From contig NZ_CP137573.1 of the NCBI RefSeq assembly GCF_033343995.1, positions 1,612,001 through 1,676,000 on the forward strand: 64,000 nt of DNA. Direction: 5' to 3'. Below the pieces are notes generated by a model. The model did no database searches. It was not told the origin of the DNA and saw only the letters and a list, made by a program, of their open reading frames with translations. Within the stretch, counting starts at the first letter, position 1. Every line of letters begins with the position of its first letter. Origin of the DNA: Streptomyces sp. HUAS YS2 (GTDB lineage: Bacteria; Actinomycetota; Actinomycetes; Streptomycetales; Streptomycetaceae). The position numbers and the translations under genes were made by a program. This document shows positions 42,879 to 52,092 of this stretch, piece by piece.

Positions 42879-44099
42879 ATGTCGGAGCGCCGCCCGCGGG
42901 CCGCCCTTTCCCCGCTGAAGCACCCCTGGCGCCGCCAGGCGGAGCCCCCGTCCTCGGGGCCGTCGGGCTCGGCGGGCTCCTCGGGCGGAGCGGGCGGATC
43001 GGGCTCGTCCAGCGGATCGGGCGGGTCGGGCTCTCCGGGGAAGGGCGGGCCGCCGGAGCCGCCGGGCGGGGAGCCGCGGCCGAGCGTCGTACAGGCGTCG
43101 CTGTACCGCGACGGCCGCCGGGTGTCCTCGCCGGACACGCTCGCGGAGACCTTCCGGCAGCTGCGCGAGCAGCCGGAGGGCATGGCCTGGATCGGTCTGC
43201 AACGTCCGACGGAGGACGAACTGCACTCCCTGGCCGCCGAGTTCGACCTGCACGAGCTGGCGGTCGAGGACGCGATGGAGGCGCACCAGCGCCCGAAACT
43301 GGAACGCTACGGCGACACGCTGTTCGTGGTGCTCCGGGCGGCCCGCTACCTGGACGCACCGGAGGAGGTCGACTTCGGCGAACTCCACGTCTTCGTCGGC
43401 ACCGACTTCGTCATCACCGTCCGCCACGGCGCGGCCCCCGACCTGTCGGCGGTCCGCCGCCGCATGGAGGAGACCCCCGAACTGCTGGCCCTGGGGCCGG
43501 AGGCGGTCCTGTACGCGATCCTGGACGCGGTCGTCGACGGGTACGCGCCCGTGGTCGCCGGCGTCCAGAACGACATCGACGAGATCGAGACCGAGGTCTT
43601 CGGCGGCGACCCGGCGGTGTCCCGCCGCATCTACGAACTCTCCCGCGAGATAGTCGAGTTCCAGCGCGCCACCCGCCCGCTGGTGAGCATGCTGCACGGC
43701 CTGATGGCCGGCTTCGCCAAGTACGGCACGGACGAGGAGCTCCAGCGCTACCTCCGCGACGTCGCCGACCACGTCACCCACACCAGCGAACGCGTCGACG
43801 GCTTCCGCCAGGCCCTCAGCGAGATCCTCACGGTCAACGCCACCCTGGTCGCCCAGCAACAGGGCGCCGAGATGCGGGCCTTGGCCGAGGCCGGCTTCGA
43901 ACAGAACGAGGAGATCAAGAAGATCTCCGCCTGGGCCGCGATCCTGTTCGCACCCACCCTCGTCGGAACCATCTACGGCATGAACTTCGACAACATGCCG
44001 GAGCTGCACTGGGCGGGCGGGTATCCGTTCGCGGTGGTCCTGATGGCGGTGGTGTGCACGAGTCTGTACGTGGTCTTCAAGAAGAAGGACTGGCTGTAG
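42879..44099 (+). CDS. CorA family magnesium/cobalt transporter
   Basis: A 406-residue membrane protein. A low-complexity Gly/Ser/Pro-rich segment fills residues ~25-75, then the large cytoplasmic domain (WIGLQRPTEDELHSLAAEF, HELAVEDAMEAHQRPKLERY). Two transmembrane helices stand at the C-terminus, the first ending in YGMNFDNMPEL with the GMN signature of the pore. Ends in KKKDWL. It imports Mg2+ or Co2+ as a pentamer. The ATG at 42879 is preceded by GGAGGTGG; an earlier ATG at 42846 has no ribosome-binding site. Confidence 0.94.
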   Translation: MSERRPRAALSPLKHPWRRQAEPPSSGPSGSAGSSGGAGGSGSSSGSGGSGSPGKGGPPEPPGGEPRPSVVQASLYRDGRRVSSPDTLAETFRQLREQPEGMAWIGLQRPTEDELHSLAAEFDLHELAVEDAMEAHQRPKLERYGDTLFVVLRAARYLDAPEEVDFGELHVFVGTDFVITVRHGAAPDLSAVRRRMEETPELLALGPEAVLYAILDAVVDGYAPVVAGVQNDIDEIETEVFGGDPAVSRRIYELSREIVEFQRATRPLVSMLHGLMAGFAKYGTDEELQRYLRDVADHVTHTSERVDGFRQALSEILTVNATLVAQQQGAEMRALAEAGFEQNEEIKKISAWAAILFAPTLVGTIYGMNFDNMPELHWAGGYPFAVVLMAVVCTSLYVVFKKKDWL

Positions 44100-44166
44100 A
44101 GCCCCGGGACCACCTGATCGACCACCCGGGTTGCGGGGCGGTGGCGACGGTCGCATAGTCCGAGGT

Positions 44167-45534
44167 ATGGACGCGCGTGAGGCGGCGCTCCGACAGGCGT
44201 ACGACCATGCTGTCCGGTGGCTGGCGAGCCTGCCCGACCGTCGGATTCCCGCCCGCGCTTCGGTCGACGAGATCGTGGGCGCGCTCGGTGCCGAACTGCC
44301 TGCCGGCCCCGGCACGCCCGCCGACGTCGTCGACCTGATGGCCACGGCCTGTGAGCCGGGGCTCACCGCGTTTCCCAGCGGCCGCTTCTACGGGTTCGTG
44401 GTGGGCGGCACCGAGCCGGCCGCGCTGGCTGCCGACTGGCTGGTCAGTGCCTGGGACCAGAACTGTGTGATGCGCACCGTCACGCCCGCGTACGCGGCGG
44501 CGGAGGAGATCGCCGGCACCTGGTTGCTCGATCTGCTCGGCCTGCCGGAGGACAGCTCCGTGGGCTTCACCACGGGCGCGACGATGGCGAACTTCACGTG
44601 CCTCGCCGCCGGGCGGGACACGGTGCTGCGACGCACCGGCTGGAACGTCGCCCGCGACGGCCTCACGGGTGGCCCGCACGTGCGTGTCATCGCCGGCGAG
44701 TCCCGGCACATGGCCATCGACCTGGCCTTGCGCTACCTCGGGCTCGGCCGGCCCGACCTGGTGGCGGCGGACGATCAGGGGCGCATCGAGCCCGAGGCCC
44801 TGCGCAGGGCGCTGACGGCCGGCGGAAAGAGCCCCACGATCGTGATCCTCCAGGCCGGCGACATCCATTCCGGCGCCTTCGATCCCTTCGCCGCGAGCAT
44901 CGGTGCGGCACGCGAGGCGGACGCCTGGGTCCATGTCGACGGCGCGTTCGGACTGTGGGCAGCCGCCTCGCCACGCTACGCCCACCTGACGGCGGGCTGC
45001 GCGGACGCGGACTCCTGGGCGACGGACGCCCACAAGACGCTGAACGTCCCCTACGACTGCGGACTCGCGATCGTGCGCGACGCGTCCGCGGTCCGGGCGG
45101 CGATGGGTCAGCGCGGCGACTACCTCATCCAGCACGAGCACGGCGACCCCATCGACAAGGTGCCCGAACTCTCGCGGCGCGGCAGAGCGTTCACCGTGTG
45201 GGCCGCCCTCAGGTCCCTCGGCCGATCAGGCGTCTCCGACCTCGTGGAGCGGCTGTGCCGCCACGCCTCCGCGTTCGCGGCCGGCATCGCCGAGATCGAC
45301 GGCGCCACCGTTCTCAACGAGGTCGCGTTCACGCAGGTCTGCGCCGAGTTCGGCAGCGACGGACGCACCGACCGGGTACTCGACCGGCTGCTCGACGACG
45401 GCACGGCGTGGATCAGCGGCTCCACCTGGCACGGCAGACGCGTCATGCGGATCTCGGTGAGCAACTGGTCGACCACCGACGACGACGTGGCGCGCACGCT
45501 CGACGCGATCCGGCGCGCGGCCGCCGGGGCCTGA
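44167..45534 (+). CDS. PLP-dependent group II decarboxylase family protein
   Basis: A 455-residue pyridoxal-phosphate enzyme of the aromatic amino acid/glutamate decarboxylase fold. Seen are FPSGRFYGFVVGGTEPAAL, VGFTTGATMANFTCLAAGR (phosphate binding), HVDGAFGLWAAAS with the PLP-binding Asp, and Lys290 in TDAHKTLNVPYDCG, which forms the Schiff base. The substrate cannot be told: candidates are tyrosine-, DOPA- or diaminobutyrate-like amino acids, or a lyase reaction. The ATG at 44167 has GAGGT directly upstream; it lies 68 bp after corA. Confidence 0.9.
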   Translation: MDAREAALRQAYDHAVRWLASLPDRRIPARASVDEIVGALGAELPAGPGTPADVVDLMATACEPGLTAFPSGRFYGFVVGGTEPAALAADWLVSAWDQNCVMRTVTPAYAAAEEIAGTWLLDLLGLPEDSSVGFTTGATMANFTCLAAGRDTVLRRTGWNVARDGLTGGPHVRVIAGESRHMAIDLALRYLGLGRPDLVAADDQGRIEPEALRRALTAGGKSPTIVILQAGDIHSGAFDPFAASIGAAREADAWVHVDGAFGLWAAASPRYAHLTAGCADADSWATDAHKTLNVPYDCGLAIVRDASAVRAAMGQRGDYLIQHEHGDPIDKVPELSRRGRAFTVWAALRSLGRSGVSDLVERLCRHASAFAAGIAEIDGATVLNEVAFTQVCAEFGSDGRTDRVLDRLLDDGTAWISGSTWHGRRVMRISVSNWSTTDDDVARTLDAIRRAAAGA

Positions 45535-45557
45535 CGGCAGTCGAACCGCCCGGCCGC

Positions 45558-47900
45558 TCAGACGTCGGCGGGCGGGGTGAGGTCGTGGGCGGCGGCCCAG
45601 GCCGCGACCTGCGCGCGGGAGGTGAAGCCGAGCTTGCTCAGGATGTGGTCGACATGGGTCTCGGCCGTACGGGTGGACACGACGAGGCGGGCGGCGATCT
45701 CCTTGTTGGAGTGCCCCTCGGCGAGCAGGGCCGCGACCTGACGCTCCCTCGGCGTCAGCAGGGTCTCGTCGCCGGCGTCCCGCGGCGCCCGGCGCTGCGG
45801 CTTCTCACCGTCCTCCAGCGCGAACTCGACGGCGCTGCGCGCCGACATCCCGTTGCCGTGCCGGAAGGCGGACTCGTACCGCTCGTCGCCGAGGGCGGCG
45901 CGGACGCCGGCCAGGTGCTCGTCCTGGACCGCGGCCATGGGTGCCATCCCGTCGAGGGTGGCGGTGCCCATCGGGTGCCAGACCGCGGCGGCCGCACCGA
46001 AGAGGGTGGCGGCGCGGACATGGCGGCCCTGCCGCGCGCTCACCCAGCCGAGCAGGTCGATGAGGAAGGCGGTGCCGAGCCGGCTCTCCATGTGGCCGTG
46101 GACGGTCAGCGCCTCTTTGGCCGCCGCCTCCGAGCGGCCCAGGTCGTGGCCGAGCTCCAGGAAGGCGAGGGACCACAGGGCCCAGGAGCGCCAGTACGCC
46201 TCTCCGCGCTCCTGCGCCAGGGCAAGGCACTCCTCGATGCGGGCCAGGCCCCGCACGCGTTCGCCGCGGAGCCCCTCGGCGAGGCCCAGCATGGACAGTG
46301 CGAACAGTTCGCCGCGGGGGCGTCCGGCCCGGAAGCCGGCGAGCGCCCGGTCGAGCAGTTCCGCCGCCCGGTCCACGTCGCCGGCGAACAGGGCCGCCAT
46401 GCCCCTGACGTGCGCGACGAACGCGGCCTGGCCGGGGCCACCGGCGGATTCGACCAGCGCCTCCGCCTCGTCGAGCTGCGGCAGCGCGGACGCGGGGTCG
46501 CTCTGCAGCAGCGCGTACCAGGCGTTGAGGCAGAGCGCGGAGATCCGTTCCCGGCCGGCTTCCGGGGCGGCGGCGAGCGCCTGGTCGAGCCAGTAGCGAG
46601 CCTCGGTGTTGAGGCCGCGGATGCTCCAGTACTCGTCGACGGCGGTGGCCATGCGCAGGGCGACGACACCCTCGCCGGGCCGGTTCAGGCAGTGGGCGAG
46701 CGCGGCACGGAGGTTGGCGTGTTCGTGATCCAGGCGGTCCAGCCAGGCCTCCTGCCCGGGACCGATCCACTCCGCCTCGAACCGCTCGATCAGAGCGGCG
46801 TACCAGTCGCGGTGCCGGCGCCGTACCGCCGTCTCCTCGCCGGCCTCCGCGAGCCGTTCGAGTCCGTACGCGCGGAGCGTCTCCAGCATCCGGTAGCGGA
46901 CGTCTCCGCGATGCTCCTCCCTGATCAGGACCGACTTGTCGACGAGGGAGTGCAGCAGGTCCGGCAGCTCCTCGGTGGTCACCCCGTCGCCGGCGCCCAC
47001 GTACTCGACGGCGGCGAGGTCGAAGCCGCCGGCGAAGACCGAGGCCCGGGCCCACAGCAGCTGCTCGGGGCGGGAGCACAGCTCGTGGCTCCAGTCGATC
47101 AGCGCGCGCAGTGTCCGCTGACGCGTCGGCGCACTGCGCGGGCCTGTGGTGAGCAGCCGGTAGCGCTCGGAGAGGCGTTCCTCCAGCTGCCCCAGGGACA
47201 GCGTGCGCAGCCAGACGGCCGCCAGCTCGATCGCCAGCGGGATGCCGTCGAGATCGCGGCAGAGCCGGGCCAGGACCTCGGGCGAGGCGCCGTCAGCCGC
47301 GTCGAAGCCGGGCAGGACGGCCCGTGCGCGTTCGACGAACAGCGCCACCGAGTCGTACCGGGCCAGCTCCGCGGCCGAGAGCACGTGGTCGGGGTCGGGC
47401 ACCGGCAGCGGCGGCACGAGCAGGGTGTTCTCGCCGTAGACGCCCAGGGACTGCCGGCTGGTCGCGAGGACGGTGAGCCGCGGGCAGGCGGGCAGCAGGG
47501 CCGCGACGAAGGCCGCGCACTGGTCGACGAGGTGCTCGCAGTTGTCCAGGACGAGCAGCGTCTCGCGGGGCGTGAGGTGGTCGATCACGAGCTCGACGCG
47601 ATCGCGGGAGGGCTCGGCCCGCAGGCCCAGCCGCTCGGCGGTGGTGTGGGCGAGCAGGGACGGGTCGCTGAGGTCGGCGAGCTCGACCAGCCAGACGCCG
47701 TCGCGGAAGTTCCGGCGCGCCCGTTCGGCCACCCGGAGCGCCAGGCGCGTCTTGCCGACGCCGCCGGAGCCGGTGAGGGTCAGCAGCCGCGAGGAGGAGA
47801 GCAGGCGCAGCGCCTCGGTGATCTCGCGCCGCCGGCCGACGAAACTGGTGACGTCGGCCGGCAGATTCCCGGCCTTCGCCCGGCCGCTCGCTGCAGTCAC
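45558..47900 (-). CDS. NB-ARC/AAA-type LuxR transcriptional regulator
   Basis: A 780-residue regulator of the type with an N-terminal P-loop ATPase (GSGGVGKTRLALRVAERAR, residues 45-63, then LLVLDNCEHLVDQCAAF and VLATSRQSLGVYGE). A helical TPR-like middle (~400-700) and a C-terminal LuxR helix-turn-helix (LLTPRERQVAALLAEGHSNKEI...) follow. ATP-driven switching presumably controls DNA binding. The GTG at 47900 has GGGA 7-8 nt upstream and the ATPase domain starts soon after. It is divergent from the SpoIIE phosphatase gene by 118 bp that contain a 12-bp tandem repeat. Confidence 0.9.
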   Translation of the reverse strand: MTAASGRAKAGNLPADVTSFVGRRREITEALRLLSSSRLLTLTGSGGVGKTRLALRVAERARRNFRDGVWLVELADLSDPSLLAHTTAERLGLRAEPSRDRVELVIDHLTPRETLLVLDNCEHLVDQCAAFVAALLPACPRLTVLATSRQSLGVYGENTLLVPPLPVPDPDHVLSAAELARYDSVALFVERARAVLPGFDAADGASPEVLARLCRDLDGIPLAIELAAVWLRTLSLGQLEERLSERYRLLTTGPRSAPTRQRTLRALIDWSHELCSRPEQLLWARASVFAGGFDLAAVEYVGAGDGVTTEELPDLLHSLVDKSVLIREEHRGDVRYRMLETLRAYGLERLAEAGEETAVRRRHRDWYAALIERFEAEWIGPGQEAWLDRLDHEHANLRAALAHCLNRPGEGVVALRMATAVDEYWSIRGLNTEARYWLDQALAAAPEAGRERISALCLNAWYALLQSDPASALPQLDEAEALVESAGGPGQAAFVAHVRGMAALFAGDVDRAAELLDRALAGFRAGRPRGELFALSMLGLAEGLRGERVRGLARIEECLALAQERGEAYWRSWALWSLAFLELGHDLGRSEAAAKEALTVHGHMESRLGTAFLIDLLGWVSARQGRHVRAATLFGAAAAVWHPMGTATLDGMAPMAAVQDEHLAGVRAALGDERYESAFRHGNGMSARSAVEFALEDGEKPQRRAPRDAGDETLLTPRERQVAALLAEGHSNKEIAARLVVSTRTAETHVDHILSKLGFTSRAQVAAWAAAHDLTPPADV

Positions 47901-47953
47901 TCTGTGTCCCGCCTCCCGGCCGGCCTCGCATCCGACTGTTCCTGACATTTCGA

Positions 47954-47977
47954 GAATACGTAGTCGAATACGTAGTT
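47954..47977. repeat. 12-bp tandem repeat in the divergent regulator/phosphatase gap
   Basis: GAATACGTAGTC is followed directly by GAATACGTAGTT. Each holds the palindrome TACGTA, 12 bp apart, in the 118 bp between two divergent signalling genes. This looks like a pair of operator half-sites. Confidence 0.6.
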
Positions 47978-48018
47978 TCTCCGTCCCCATCCTGACGCGC
48001 CCCCGGCACGGTGGATGC

Positions 48019-50679
48019 GTGTTCGAGCGTCTTCGGGTGCGATCACGCGCCCACACCAGCCAGGCGGTCCGCGGCCGGACCGGCCTGCGGGCGCTTCTGG
48101 ACCCGCACAGCGTGGCCGGCCGGGCACTCGTGGTCGAGCTCGTCATCGTGCTGCTGCTGGTGGCCGCCGGCGTGACCGCGCTGGTGCTCCAGGCCCGGTC
48201 CAGCACCGTGAACGACGCCCGGCGGGTGACCCGGGGCGTCGCCGAGTCCTTCGCCCGGGCTCCGGGCCTGATCGCGGCGCTGGACGGCCCGAACCCTTCC
48301 GCGACGCTGCAGCCCCGGGCCGAAGCGGTGCGCAGGGCGACCGGCGTGGACTCCGTGGTCGTCCTGACCGCCGACTCCGTGCAGCTCACCTCGCCGTACC
48401 CCGAGTACCTGGGCCGCCCGTACGCCCAGCCGCGGCAGGTGGCCGAGAACGTGGTGCCGCAGCTGCGGAAGGGGCGGACGGTCACCTTCGAGCTGGACGA
48501 GGCCCACTACCACTCGATCGCGACGGCCGTGCCGGTGTTCGGGGCGGACGGTACGCCCAAGGGCGTGGTCGCCGTCCACATCACCGTCGAGACGGTCGAC
48601 TCCGTCGTGGGCGCCGATCTGCCGGTTCTGCTGGGCGGTGCCGCGGCCGCCGTGGCGCTGGCCGTGGTGGCGACAGGGCTGGCGGGCCGGCGGCTGCGGC
48701 GGCAGACACGCGGCCTCTGCCCCGCGTCGCTGGCCCGGATGTACGAGCACCACGACGCCGTGCTGCACGCCGTCCGCGAGGGCGTGGTGATCGTCGGCGG
48801 CGACGGCCGGATCACGCTCGCCAACGACGAGGCCCGCCGGCTCCTCGCGCTGCCGCCCGACGCCGAGCGGCGACCCGTGAGCGAACTGGACCCCGCCACA
48901 GCCGCCCTGCTGTCCTCCGCCGACGAGGTCACCGACGGCATCCACCAGGCCGGCGACCGCACCCTGGCCGTGAACAAACGGCCCACCGCGCCCTTCGGCG
49001 GCCCGCCCGGCAGCGTGGTCACCCTGCGCGACTCGACCGAGCTGCACGAGCTGGCCGGCCGGGTCGAGGCCGCGGGACAGCGCCGGCTGCTGCTGTACGA
49101 GGCGGGCATGCGGATCGGTGACACCCTCGACATGACCCATACCTGCGACGAGCTCGCCGACGTGGCGCTCGGCCGTTTCGCGGACGCCGTCACGGTCGAC
49201 CTGGTCGACGCCGTCACACGCGGCGAGGATCCGGCCGCGCCCGACCGCCTGCTGCGTCGCACGGCGCTGCGCGGGACGCCCGGCGCGGGCGGGCCCGCCG
49301 CCGCGGGCGGTGCGGTCGTGGGCGGCGCGGTCGTGGTGGCCGACGGCTCGCCGCAGGCACGGTGCCTGGACGACGGCCACGCGGTCCTGTCGGCCGACGG
49401 GGCTCACTCGGTGATCGTGGCGCCCCTGCGCGTACGGGACGGTGTGCTCGGGCTCGTCGAGTTCCGGCGGTCACCGGAAGGCACGCCGTACGAGCGCGAC
49501 GACCTGCTGCTCGCCGAGGAGCTGGCCGCCCGCGCCGCGGTGTCGATCGACAACGCGCGCCGTTTCACCCGCGAGCACGGCACGGCCGAGGCCCTGCAGC
49601 ACAGCCTGCTGCCGCGGATCGCGCCCGGGCGAACCGCGCTGGACATCGCGCACCGCTACCTGCCGGCCCAGGCCGGGGTCGGCGGCGACTGGTACGACGT
49701 GATCCCCCTGCCGGGCTTCCGCACCGCGCTGGTCGTCGGGGACGTGGTCGGGCACGGCATCCACGCGGCCGTCGCGATGGGCCGGCTGCGCATCGCCATC
49801 CGCACGTTCGCGGCTCTCGACCTGCCGCCGGAGGAGATGCTGGGCCGGCTCGACGAGCTGGTGGCGCAGACGGACGAGGAGTGCGACGAGTACCAGATCA
49901 CCGGCTCGACCTGCGCGTACGCGGTGTACGACCCGGTCTCCGGGATCTGCACCCTCGCCCGCGCCGGGCACCTCGGACCCGCCCTGGTGACCCCGGACGG
50001 CTCGGTCGAGTACCCCGAGACGGCGCTGGCGCCGCCGCTCGGCGTGGGCGGCCGGCCCTTCGCGAGCACCGAACTCAAGCTCGAAGAGGGCACACACCTG
50101 GTGCTGTTCACCGACGGACTGGTCGAGACCCGCGAGCGGGACGTCGACCAGGGCCTGGAGCGGCTGCGTTCCGCGCTCGCCGGCGAAGGGCGGCTCGGCC
50201 CCGAGGAGACCTGCCGGGCCGCCGCGCGGGCGCTGCCCGCCCCGCACCCGGAGGACGACGTGGCCCTGCTCGTCGCCCGGGCCGGCCGGCTCGCGCCGGA
50301 CCAGGTGGCGGAATGGGACGTCCCGATGGACCCGTCCGCGGTGGGGCGGATCCGGTCCGCCTGCGCCCGACGGCTGTCCGAGTGGGGGCTCGACGAGCAG
50401 GCCTTCACCGTCGAGCTGATCCTGAGCGAGCTGATCACCAACGCGCTGCGCTACGGCACGGCGCCGGTCCGGGTCCGGCTGCTCCGGGACACCAGCCTGG
50501 TCTGCGAGGTCTCCGACGGCAGCAGCACCGCCCCCCACCTGCGCTGGGCTGCCACGACGGACGAGGGCGGCCGCGGCATCTTCCTGGTCGCCCAGCTCTC
50601 TCACCGCTGGGGCACGCGCTACACGGCGGAGGGCAAGGTCATCTGGTGCGAACTGCCCCTGAAGGAGGGGACGGAGTGA
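48019..50679 (+). CDS. Membrane sensor SpoIIE-type phosphatase with RsbW-like kinase domain
   Basis: An 886-residue protein. Residues ~36-60 and ~205-228 are transmembrane segments flanking an extracytoplasmic sensor domain. Then come a PAS domain (~240-345, VREGVVIVGGDGRITLANDE), a GAF domain (~360-530), a PP2C/SpoIIE phosphatase (~540-760, GVGGDWYDVIPLPGF and VVGDVVGHGIHAAVAMG) and a C-terminal HATPase_c kinase (ELILSELITNALRYG; GGRGIFLVAQLSHRWG). Such proteins dephosphorylate an anti-anti-sigma factor and bind or phosphorylate partners, so external signals reach sigma factors. The GTG start has only a weak GGTGGA upstream. No anti-sigma partner gene is next to it; the divergent LuxR regulator may be connected. 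Confidence 0.9.
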   Translation: MFERLRVRSRAHTSQAVRGRTGLRALLDPHSVAGRALVVELVIVLLLVAAGVTALVLQARSSTVNDARRVTRGVAESFARAPGLIAALDGPNPSATLQPRAEAVRRATGVDSVVVLTADSVQLTSPYPEYLGRPYAQPRQVAENVVPQLRKGRTVTFELDEAHYHSIATAVPVFGADGTPKGVVAVHITVETVDSVVGADLPVLLGGAAAAVALAVVATGLAGRRLRRQTRGLCPASLARMYEHHDAVLHAVREGVVIVGGDGRITLANDEARRLLALPPDAERRPVSELDPATAALLSSADEVTDGIHQAGDRTLAVNKRPTAPFGGPPGSVVTLRDSTELHELAGRVEAAGQRRLLLYEAGMRIGDTLDMTHTCDELADVALGRFADAVTVDLVDAVTRGEDPAAPDRLLRRTALRGTPGAGGPAAAGGAVVGGAVVVADGSPQARCLDDGHAVLSADGAHSVIVAPLRVRDGVLGLVEFRRSPEGTPYERDDLLLAEELAARAAVSIDNARRFTREHGTAEALQHSLLPRIAPGRTALDIAHRYLPAQAGVGGDWYDVIPLPGFRTALVVGDVVGHGIHAAVAMGRLRIAIRTFAALDLPPEEMLGRLDELVAQTDEECDEYQITGSTCAYAVYDPVSGICTLARAGHLGPALVTPDGSVEYPETALAPPLGVGGRPFASTELKLEEGTHLVLFTDGLVETRERDVDQGLERLRSALAGEGRLGPEETCRAAARALPAPHPEDDVALLVARAGRLAPDQVAEWDVPMDPSAVGRIRSACARRLSEWGLDEQAFTVELILSELITNALRYGTAPVRVRLLRDTSLVCEVSDGSSTAPHLRWAATTDEGGRGIFLVAQLSHRWGTRYTAEGKVIWCELPLKEGTE

Positions 50680-50690
50680 GCCCGGAGGGG

Positions 50691-50719
50691 GTGCGGACCG
50701 CTCGGGGAGCGGTCCGCAC
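50691..50719. terminator. Bidirectional terminator
   Basis: A perfect 13-bp stem GTGCGGACCGCTC / GAGCGGTCCGCAC with a 3-nt loop lies between the convergent stop codons of the SpoIIE phosphatase and the secreted protein. Confidence 0.85.
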
Positions 50720-50736
50720 AGACACGCGTCGTCGGG

Positions 50737-51987
50737 TCAGCTGTCGGCGAAGACCTCGTCGTCGGAGGTGCCCGGGACGCTCAGCAGCGGCCACTCCTCG
50801 CGGTAGACGGTGAACGGCAGGTCCCGCTCGAACAGGGTGGTGCCCAGGATCCTGAGGCGGGCGAAGAGCGCGCCGCCGACGTCCAGACCGCCGTAGAGCT
50901 CGACCGGACCGGTCTGGGACTCCACGCCGCCCTCGCCGTCGAAGACGACCTTGCCGCTGACTGTCGTGCGCAGGTACGGCTCGACGCCGGCCTTCACACC
51001 CAGGCTGTCGAAGATCGCGACGGTGCCCTCGGTGAGGAGACCGGTGCGGATGTCGCCTTCTCCGGAGATCGATCCCTTGACCGGGAATGCCGTTTCGTTG
51101 CCGGAGTCGGTGCTCCTGCTCCAGCCGCTCCCCTTCGTGTAGTCGGCGTACACGCCCCAGTCGTCGGCGTAGCTCTGCTCGACGTCGACGGTGACCTCGC
51201 CGTCGGCGGTGATGTGGGCGTAGAGCGTGAGGTCCAGGTTCACGACGACCGGCAGGCCGGCCGCCTTGAGCACCGGCGAGGCGCTGAGGGATGCGAGCGG
51301 AACCTTGATCGAGGCGTCGTCCGTCGCGAACCTCCCCTTGACGTGCCAGTCCGCCCTGGTGTCGGCCGTGAAGCCGACGTGGGCCTTCTGGACGTCGAAG
51401 ACGGCACCGGTGTAGTCGAAGTCGATGGCCGGGGCGACCTCCATGGAGCCCGAGAATTCGGCCGAGGTGCCGTCGGGCAGGTCGATGTCGGTGTCGGCGC
51501 TGAGCTTCAGGGCCATCGAGGCCGAGGCCGAGGCGCCGTCGATCCGCGGCACATAGCTGACCTCGAGCCCGGACACCTCCGGAGTGACGTCGAAGCTCGA
51601 CGCGGACAACGCCGTATTCACGGAAGCGGACTTGGAGCCCAGCAGCTCGTTGATGGCGCCCGGGCGCGTGCTGACGGCCATCTTGCCGTCAGCGGCCTTC
51701 CGCACGCCCGTGACCACGAGCAGCGCGCCGTCCGGAGCCGCCGCGCACGGCAGGCTGTCGATCACCTGGCCGACCTTGACGCCGGCGGACGCGGTACCGG
51801 CGGAGAGCACTGCGGCGCCGGTCTTCGCGTCGTACGAGACCAACTGGACTCCGCCCGTGCCGGTGACGAGGGGCGCGGCGACCGGGGCCGCCGCGGCGGC
51901 GCTCGCCGACGGAGCCGCGCCGAGGCCGCAGAGCGCGAGCACCGAGGTGACCGCCAGGACGGAAGCGGTCTTCTTGCGTATGGACAT
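50737..51987 (-). CDS. Secreted protein of unknown function
   Basis: A 416-residue protein with a clear Sec signal peptide (MSIRKKTASVLAVTSVLAL, cleavage around APSASA). The mature part is beta-rich with many Thr/Ser/Val alternations, few Cys and no catalytic motif I recognise. It ends with TLFERDLPFTVYREEWPLLS. The start at 51987 has only a weak upstream tract. It lies 105 bp after the GH5 gene on the same strand, possibly in one transcript. A surface or binding role in glycan use is a guess from position only. Confidence 0.75.
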   Translation of the reverse strand: MSIRKKTASVLAVTSVLALCGLGAAPSASAAAAAPVAAPLVTGTGGVQLVSYDAKTGAAVLSAGTASAGVKVGQVIDSLPCAAAPDGALLVVTGVRKAADGKMAVSTRPGAINELLGSKSASVNTALSASSFDVTPEVSGLEVSYVPRIDGASASASMALKLSADTDIDLPDGTSAEFSGSMEVAPAIDFDYTGAVFDVQKAHVGFTADTRADWHVKGRFATDDASIKVPLASLSASPVLKAAGLPVVVNLDLTLYAHITADGEVTVDVEQSYADDWGVYADYTKGSGWSRSTDSGNETAFPVKGSISGEGDIRTGLLTEGTVAIFDSLGVKAGVEPYLRTTVSGKVVFDGEGGVESQTGPVELYGGLDVGGALFARLRILGTTLFERDLPFTVYREEWPLLSVPGTSDDEVFADS

Positions 51988-52092
51988 GAGGTGGGGCCGC
52001 CTTCTGTTGGGGGGCAGGGAGAAACGGCGTTGCATGGAATTGACGGTTCGTCACATCGAAGCGCCCGGTCCGGCCTTCGACGTGTGGGCCGG

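Noticed and set aside
41616..44366. Apparent 916-residue fusion of the winged-helix protein with upstream sequence
   Set aside because: The N-terminal 540 residues lie opposite corA and are shadow translation; the real protein starts at 42746.
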